Below, in pieces: positions 57,161 to 64,000 of a stretch of DNA of 64,000 bases. The notes under the pieces are model-generated. The model was not told where the DNA came from, made no database searches, and saw nothing but the letters and a program-made list of their open reading frames with translations. A program made the position numbers and the translations under genes. The stretch comes from Eucalyptus grandis (lineage: Eukaryota; Streptophyta; Magnoliopsida; Myrtales; Myrtaceae). The stretch covers positions 42,168,196-42,232,195 of the forward strand of contig NC_052618.1 of the NCBI RefSeq assembly GCF_016545825.1. The letters are read 5' to 3'. Within the stretch, counting starts at the first letter, position 1, and each line of letters begins with the position of its first letter.

Positions 57161-57671
57161 AAGTATTAGGACATTTCGCTTGATTTTTTGACATCCACGA
57201 TTGGAGGGGCTTGAAATTCACATCGTTCTATATTACGAAAGTGCGGGGTTAAGTAGTGGTGTTAGAAACTAGAAAATAGAACTGAAATTTTGTGCATTTT
57301 CGGTTCGTGAATGATGAAAAAATAGCCCTTTTTTTTTCTTGCCGGTTTGGATTATTTGGATTTATTGAACCAAACCAAAATTCTCAATAAAAACTGAACA
57401 CCCAACTTAAAAGTATCTCTTCTTAGTTCAGTTCATACTCAATTTTGGGTGTGAAGGGAAATCAAAAGCCAAATTGATTCAAATTGATTTGAACGGGTTT
57501 CTTATTTAGTTCATAATTAGTTCGGGACGTGATTTGGTTCAGTTTAACTATCAACACCCTTAAGACTAGATGAGGAGATTCAAGTGGAACAGATATAGGC
57601 AATGGCAATAGGTTGGCTTCAAAATATGTGTGCTATATATGCTGGTCAATTAAATACAATTAGTTCTACCT
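57161..57671 (+). repeat. Segmental duplication, copy 2, part 2 (family X fragment)
   Basis: Matches 19070-19562 closely, including 'ttttttgacatc.acgattg' and 'gatgaggagattcaagtgga'. It is the same degraded family X piece. It resumes right after the insertion that ends at 57160. Confidence 0.8.
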
Positions 57672-59345
57672 TGTTGACACTTAAATTTTGCATATTTATT
57701 TAGGTTTTAAATTATATGAAAAATTAGAGATTAATTTCTAACCCTTAAACAAAATTAATTTTTATTAAATTACATCGTGTATAAACATTAGGAATATTTG
57801 CATTACTAGTATTAAAAAAATTAAAAAATAATTAAAAATATCTTTTTTCTTGAAAAGGGGAAGGATAGGCTGTGGTGGGCCGGCCCGGCCCCTTCTCCTT
57901 TTTCTTGATCTTCTTCTAACTTTCCCTTGTGCAGGTCGGGCCATCTCCTCTGCTTTTTGGCCCGGCCCGCTTATCTCTTCCCTTCACCTTCTCTCCTCTC
58001 TGTCGTGGACTGCGGCTCGATGACAAACAACACAGGACGAAAGACGTCGGTGCATGGTACAGAGAATGTCACGGAGAATGTCGCGCGGCCCGGGTTCGTA
58101 CAGAGGCATCTAGCTTCGTCCTGGCCTGGAGTGAAAAAGGAAGAGAGGGAATCTGGGGGAGAGATTGAAAAAGAGAGCGACCGAGAGAGTAAAACCGAAG
58201 GGCGAGAAGGAGTTCTCCAGTAGCTTGGCCACGCTTGAGCACCGTCTGACAACTATTGGCCGACGCCTTCGAGTTTGCAGCTCCGTTTTAACCCCGCACC
58301 AAACCTCCGGTGAGTTTCCCGAGGATCTCGGCTCGGGGACGTCGCGAAGCGGTCGACCATAGCTTGACTCGTCCTGAGCTTGCCCTATAACCGCTGTCTC
58401 CGAGCCGGATAGGGATTCTGCAGTCTAAACTCATCCCATGAACTCCCATTCTGCCTCGCCCTATTTTGTTTCAAGGAAGGAACGAATTTGGTGTCTCTAG
58501 ATCTAGAGCGCTTTCTTTTTAACTAAGTTGGTGCTTGAAGTCGAGCATTCCCTGGTGATGTTTTTTGGGTCTAGACCCTAATTTGAGTTCTAAAAGATAC
58601 TTGATATCTTCCGTAGTCACCATATGTTCGACGAAATGACTCGAAGGTGAACTAGTGAGCCTGCTGCCTTTTCTTTCGAGTTTGAGGCACGCTAGTGTGG
58701 CTGTAGTGCTGTTGATCGTCTCATTTATTATTAAGTATGTTTTTATGAAATTTTTGCTCATCAATTAAGGTGCCATGGCCTTCCCTTGTGTTGTTTTTCT
58801 CCATGTTTGTTTGTTTCAGTGGTTTTCCATGGCAGTCAATCGCGTGGGGTAACTCATCTCGTCCTTGGCAGCCATAGTTGCGTGGGATGTCGGTATAAGT
58901 TGGTCTCTCCAAATCATTCATTGGTTGTTCGCCATGGGTTGGTTCGTCGGTATTGGTGACCGGTTAGGATAGCCGGCGTCGGATGGCATATGAGTTCCAC
59001 CGCCGGGGGAGGCCCGTTTCCATAGTTGCTAGGGCATAAAGGGCCTAAATGTTAGCTCGGCTTAGGTTTGTCTTAAGGGATCTTGGGCTGATTTCCATCA
59101 AAATAGAAGCTGGCCTGGGGTGGCGTCAATGGAAACAGAGAGCTTGCGTTGGATTTGATTATGCCATAGTAAGTTTAGGGCTTAGTCGGGCTGGGCTGGA
59201 CGTTTTAGGTGAATTGGGCTTTTGGGGTTTAGTTTGGGTTTGTTTTAGGGCCTAGGCCAAATTGGGCTTAGTGTGGGAGTCCCCCTGTGAATTGGTCCAA
59301 ATTGGCAGGCCCGGATTCGGGCCTGAGCCCTGTCTGGATCCCTTT
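57672..59345 (+). mobile_element. LTR-like fragment in segmental duplication copy 2
   Basis: Starts TGTTGACACTTAAATTTTGC and matches 19574-21310 throughout. Copy 2 lacks about 70-100 bp present in copy 1 near 20885-20985 and has 'ataaacattaggaatatt' (57780) not seen in copy 1. No polyprotein. Similarity fades just past 59345 into AT-rich DNA. Confidence 0.55.
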
Positions 59346-59844
59346 TCCAAATAAAAAAAAAAATTTAAAAATATACTTTTATAATTTTTTAAAATAAATT
59401 ATATTTGAGGCATATAAACTTAAAATCGTATTTTACCAATGTAAAATATGATAAAAATATGAATCACATAACATCAAAATATGAATCACATAACATCAAA
59501 AACTACTTGTGGGTTAAGTTTCTAATTTAAATAGATTCATAATTATTTCATGATGAAATTATCAAATGATATTCCATTCCTTAATCCCTATAGGTAAATT
59601 AAGAAAGATAAAATAATAATTCATTCTAATTATTCACATTAATATATTGAAAATTCATGTGGGATAAAATTCATAATATTAATGTGACTAATAACAACCG
59701 TTGTCTTTGACTATGTGTGATTCAAAGGCTCTTAACATATATAGTTTAATATAATCAAAGATGTTGTGGCTAATATTCAATTAATTAAATATATACGGAT
59801 CACTAGACATTTAATTTTATGAGAAAATATTCATGAAATTGCAT
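59346..59844. other. AT-rich spacer with a short tandem repeat
   Basis: The motif 'aatatgaatcacataacatc' occurs twice in tandem near 59455-59500. Otherwise AT-rich with no gene. Confidence 0.5.
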
Positions 59845-60116
59845 GTAAGGGTAAAACAGTAAAATCACGTGTAAAGGGTTAAAATTGGGATTTTACACGT
59901 AGTGTAGAATTGGAATTTCACTTGAAAGGGGCAAAATAGGATTTTTATGCCCAAAAGGGCAAAACCGTAAATTTTCACGCCCCTAAGGGTGTATAATCGG
60001 AATTTAATGTGGCTAAGGCAAAATCGTAATTTTCCTAATGCAGAGGGGCAAAATCGGAATTTTATGTGGACAATGGCAGAATCGGAATTCTCCAATTATG
60101 GAGGGGCAAAATGGAG
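59845..60116. repeat. About 30-bp minisatellite, roughly nine diverged units
   Basis: Units built on 'ggggcaaaatcggaattttat' plus 8-10 variable bases recur at about 28-31-bp spacing: near 59848, 59877, 59927, 59957, 59985, 60017, 60047, 60076 and 60101. Unit ends vary the most. No coding meaning. Confidence 0.75.
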
Positions 60117-60611
60117 AAACAACCAGCCCTCTCGGGCTCGTTCGACTCTCGGGTGTGTGTGATGCACGCACCCGCTCCATGCGCTTGGCCGCGTGCGTCG
60201 CACGTGCCCAAGGCCTTCTCTTCTTTCGCCACTCCTCCGCCTCGAATTGCCATCACTCCGCCGCTTGGGTCTTCTTCCATAGCCCATATCCGATCAAATT
60301 GATCAATGGATTTCAAAAAAAATGCCGAGACGAACCCATAGTTTCAAGATTTGGCAAAAACAACTAACATATTGATCAAAATTAAGCCTAAAACGATTTG
60401 TCCTAAAACCTTAACAACCAAAATTTCACCGATCGATAAACTTCCGATGATCAATAATATGACAAATAATTTAAGGGGTTTTCTTTCTAATGGCAGTGTG
60501 ACTATGTAGATCCATTATCACATGGCGGGTCACCTGAATTTGGCCAGATTTTGAAATTCTGAAAACATATAAAAATTCCAAAATTTTCACCAATGCGGAG
60601 ATTATAAACAT

Positions 60612-60623
60612 GCTCTAATACCA
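60612..60623 (-). promoter_or_regulatory. Primer-binding site, unit 1
   Basis: Minus strand TGGTATTAGAGC, two bases from the LTR at 60626. One base differs from the unit 2 site. Confidence 0.75.
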
Positions 60624-60625
60624 AT

Positions 60626-61573
60626 TGTAAAACTAATTTTAAATAAAACCTGATGATCCCAATGTATTATTCTCGAACAAAAACGTACATAATTCGGGAT
60701 CGATTTGCAGAAACGTAAAGATTGACGTACCTCTAGTCATTTATGAAAATTTGCAAATGCAGAAAACCCTAAAATCTTGGACGGATCCACAAAACATGAT
60801 TGATTTGCGGATATGGAAACATCATATTTGTACATCCTGTTCCACTAACTAATACCCCTCAAATGTGATGGCTTGTTTTTTGTAATGATGGGGTTTGAAT
60901 TAGACGACTTGACTTTTTATTCCATTTCTTATGTTACCGATATCTTTCATCAAAACCGTTATGGTAAAATATTAACAGGCAAATATCATGTAATAAACGC
61001 GGAAAATAAATTGGACAATAAATCAGAATTAATTGAAAATACAATATGAGATCACATTTAAAATAATAGAATATATTACAATAGAACTAACGTTGGAGGA
61101 ATAAGTAATACCTGGGCGTTTGTTATAGTAAAAATGATATTAAATTTAGTGCATTGATATATGGAGATTTCGGAGGCCTATCCACTTCTAAGAGCTTTCT
61201 TTCCTTTGTAAAACGCGTTTGATATTAATTAAATAATCATGTTATCGTCAATGTTAAAATATTTTATAGTCTAAAAGTAAGTCTCCCTAGTCAATTCTTA
61301 TGACGTTCCTAATCATATAATTAAACGCCGCTTTGCTTGATCACCACGTCTTTTCCCCTTTTTGACTTAAGTCCACGACACATATGGCACTTCCATCGTG
61401 ATGTTCACGGCTTCCTTTTATTGAACATAGAATAATGTTTGTACAATGTCGTAGTGGGGTGGGCGATTCTATATCTCGCATAAGCTTTATAGATCTGGTT
61501 GAAAATTCACGCTTCCAACTAATGGATCACTTATGAAAAGAAAGAATTGGGGGAGATAGAAATCCACACAGCA
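60626..61573 (-). repeat. LTR, unit 1
   Basis: 948 bp, matches 62033-62985 with about one change per 15-20 bases. TG...CA ends. Confidence 0.8.
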
Positions 61574-62018
61574 GTAAGGTTCTTCCGCCACTCCTCCGTC
61601 GCGAACTGCCTTCATTCTGCCACTTGGGTCTTCTTCCACAACCCATATCCGATCAAATTGATCAATGGGTTTCGAAAAAAAAATGCCGAGACGAACCCAT
61701 AGTTTCAAGATCTGGCAAAAACGACTAGCATATTGATCAGAATGAAGCTTAAAATGATCTGTCCTAAAACCTTAACAACCAAAATTTCACCGCTCGATAA
61801 ACTTCCGATGATCAGTAATATGACAAATAATTTAAGGGGTTTTCTTCCTAATGGCAGTGTGACTACGCAAATCCATTATCGCGTGGTGGGTTGCCCGAAT
61901 TTGGCCAGATTTTGAAATTTTGTTCCAAGCCACAGAAGATCCGAATTTTACCCATACATAATTCAGTGAAAACATACAAAAATTCCAAAATTTTCACCAA
62001 TGCAGAAATTATAAACAT

Positions 62019-62030
62019 GCTCTGATACCA
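62019..62030 (-). promoter_or_regulatory. Primer-binding site, unit 2
   Basis: Minus strand TGGTATCAGAGC, the perfect plant initiator-Met tRNA complement, two bases from the LTR at 62033. Confidence 0.85.
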
Positions 62031-62032
62031 AT

Positions 62033-62985
62033 TGTAAAACTAATTTTAAATAAAACCTGATGATCCCAATCTATTATTCTCAAACAAATACATGCATAAT
62101 TCGGGATCGATTTGCGGAAACATAAAAATCGACATATCTCTAGTCATTTATGAAAATTTGCAAATGCAAAAAATCCTAAAACCTTGGACGGATCCATGAA
62201 ACACGATCGATTTGTGGATATGGAAACACCAGATTTGTACATCCTGTTCCACTAACCAATACCTCTCAAACGTGATGATGTGTTTTCTATAATAATGGGG
62301 TTTGAATTAGACAATTGACGTTTTATTTTGTTTTTTTACGTTACCGACGTCTTTCATCAAAACTGTTATGGGAAAATATTAACAGGCAAATATCACGTAA
62401 TAAATGCGGGTAATAAATTGGACAATAAATCGGAATTAATTGGAAATACAATATTGATATCACATTTAAAATAATAGAATATATTACAACAAACTAACGT
62501 TGGAGGAATAAGTAATGCTTGGGTATTTGTTATAGTAAAAATGATTTTAAATTTATGGAGATTTCCGAGGCCTATCCACTTCCAAGAGCTTTCTTTCTTG
62601 TGTAAAACCCGTTTGGTAGAAAGTATATCCGATGTATTAATTAAATCATCATGTTATCGTCAATGTTAAAATAGTTTAAAGTCTAAAAGTAAGTCTCCCT
62701 AGTCAATTCTTATGACACTCCTAATCATATAATTAAATGCCGCTTTGCTTGATCACCACGTCTTTTTCCCTTTTTGACTCAAGTCCACGACACATATGGC
62801 ACTTCCATCGTGATGTTCACGGCTTCCTTGTATTGAACATATAATAATGTTTGTACAATGTCATAGTGGGGAGGGTGATTCTATATCTTGCATAAGATTT
62901 ATAGATCCGGTTGAAGATTCACGCTTCCAACTAATGGATTACTTATGAAAAGAAAGAATTGGGGAAGATAGAAATCCACACAGCA
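62033..62985 (-). repeat. LTR, unit 2
   Basis: 953 bp with TG...CA ends. The next ten bases, 'gtaaggttct', also follow the unit 1 LTR, so they are internal sequence and not a target duplication. Confidence 0.8.
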
Positions 62986-63249
62986 GTAAGGTTCTCGGTC
63001 AAGCTAGCCCACGTGCCAGACCCGGGGCAGGTTCTTCTAAGAAATTGATTTATATTTTTCCTAATAAAAACAATTCAGGAAAAATGAAACTATTTTTGTC
63101 AAATAATAAAAAAGATACTTGACGAAAATTAATGAAAAACATTTATTCAATTAAAAAAATAAAAATCTACCAAAAAATTAAACAAATTAAAATACAATTA
63201 TCTCTTCACATAGTTTGAAAAAAAATTGCACATAATGGTGTCCTTCTAA
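62986..63249. other. AT-rich spacer
   Basis: No feature recognised. A-rich from 63050. Confidence 0.4.
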
Positions 63250-64000
63250 TAATAACACACAAATTACAGTGTAAGAGTATGGTTGATATATTCAATGTCT
63301 TTGGTGCCATGTCCCTCACCATGATTCAAATACTTTAGTGTCACCATTGTCCTCTTGTTCATGTGGGGCACATCAATATGGACTCAATTCTTACAAAAAC
63401 TAATCATGACCTATGACAACAATTTCTAAATTTTTGTAGACAATGTAGACTCCAATAAAACTATAGATGTTGGTGGGTCAGTAAATCATGAGTCATGATG
63501 GAAAAAATCGAAAAGCTAGTGGCTCTACCCTTCATCATTTTGTAACGTTGATATTATCTTCACCAACTCTATTGATTTATTTGGACTAATCTGTTCCTAG
63601 GTATGTCTCCTTCCATTGGTAAATCTAGCAAAAGGCTGTGGGGTGTTCTTATTTTTACGAAGCAAAGACATATGGGTTTCTGGCCACTTCTTGTTGAGGG
63701 CGCCGTCTCCATGGGGGAATAACCGTCGTATCAAATCAACTAGTGCATGCGACATGTATATTTCTGGGACAAACTCATCACCATCGCCAATATTTGTTCC
63801 ACTTGGACCTCTTCACATAGCCCCCAATTTTCGTAATAACCGAACAAGGAGAGTTTCAAGCCCCTCTAACTTGAACCTAGCGTCCTTCATGGGCATTACT
63901 ACCAGCGTTACTTGCGTGGCACATATTTCATTGATATTCTCTTATTTACGTAGTCAATGGACAGTCAGTAACCCTTTTAATTAATATATTTGAATGGCAT
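63250..64000 (-). pseudogene. Best-preserved fragment of unrecognised family X
   Basis: On the minus strand a readable stretch at about 63600-63900 gives VTLVVMPMKDARFKLEGLE, then a stop, then GTNIGDGDEFVPEIYMSHAL and LFPHGDGALNKKWPETHMSL. Further on (63300-63480), EQEDNGD and surrounding residues match the fragments at 1-58 and 23880-23960. Stops and likely introns break it. I do not recognise the family: it is not an RLP and not a transposon protein I know. It runs off the right end of the window. Confidence 0.4.

Larger units (their letters stand above)
60215..62985 (-). mobile_element. Tandem LTR-internal array of a non-autonomous retroelement
   Basis: Two tandem units, 60215-61580 and 61581-62985, each hold about 410-450 bp of internal sequence and one LTR of about 950 bp (60626-61573 and 62033-62985). 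LTRs start TGTAAAACTAATTTT and end CACACAGCA. Each internal piece ends in an initiator-Met primer site beside its LTR, giving the minus strand. The internal part between the two LTRs is only 459 bp and has no gag or pol, as in TRIM-like elements or a product of unequal exchange. An old relative in opposite orientation is at 24195-25100. Confidence 0.75.

Noticed and set aside
57927..58252. Three overlapping frames of 79-98 codons
   Set aside because: The counterpart at 19805-20162 does not keep the same frames, and the sequence is a leader-like part of an LTR-like repeat.

Overview
This is a nuclear window from a flowering plant, most likely a woody eudicot. I could not fix the genus; a Myrtaceae-like genome is only a guess. 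It holds disease-resistance-type leucine-rich-repeat receptor-like protein (RLP) genes, many classes of plant transposable element, a plastid DNA insertion, an endogenous plant pararetrovirus-like element and a 100-base run of N. I see no intact host protein-coding gene. The window is a transposon graveyard built over a decayed RLP cluster.

Layout, left to right. Bases 879-4658 are a short inverted-repeat DNA transposon with a 9-bp target duplication. It is split by a 3.3-kb LTR-like element (1225-4492) with its own 5-bp duplication. Bases 5108-9334 are an RLP pseudogene interrupted by inverted-repeat elements at 5593-7620 and cut off by another at 9335. A second RLP fragment follows at 9960-10470. 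Bases 12891-18634 are a nearly complete Copia retrotransposon on the minus strand, with a perfect 5-bp duplication. Bases 19563-21310 are LTR-like. A 5'-truncated LINE (21621-22026) has a 17-bp duplication. An inverted-repeat element sits at 22691-23670, and old LTR remnants at 24195-26650. Bases 26660-28508 are plastid DNA (end of ndhH, ndhA exon 1, most of the ndhA intron), followed by the gap.

After the gap come the 3' half of a plus-strand Copia polyprotein and two successive LTRs (29957-31183 and 31219-32107). The second LTR carries a dense array of perfect hairpins just upstream of a TATA-like box. A third RLP pseudogene (32110-46150) is split by an 11-kb Sirevirus-type Copia element (32744-43738) with an extra env-position ORF. 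That element's left LTR contains a foreign solo LTR. Two smaller insertions follow in the same RLP pseudogene.

Bases 46167-47726 plus 57161-59345 are a second copy of 11711-12890 plus 18635-21310, so the region has a segmental duplication. Each copy was later split at a different point by different retroelements. In the second copy the insert (47727-57160) is an LTR-like element that itself contains a pararetrovirus-like element (about 49850-56130, minus strand) with a promoter-like region. The right end holds a roughly 30-bp minisatellite, a tandem LTR-internal-LTR-internal array (60215-62985) and fragments of an unrecognised gene family that also appears at four other places in the window.

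The informative content is mostly about history: nested insertions give a relative order of events, the duplication gives a clock, and the RLP reading frame can be followed across the insertions.
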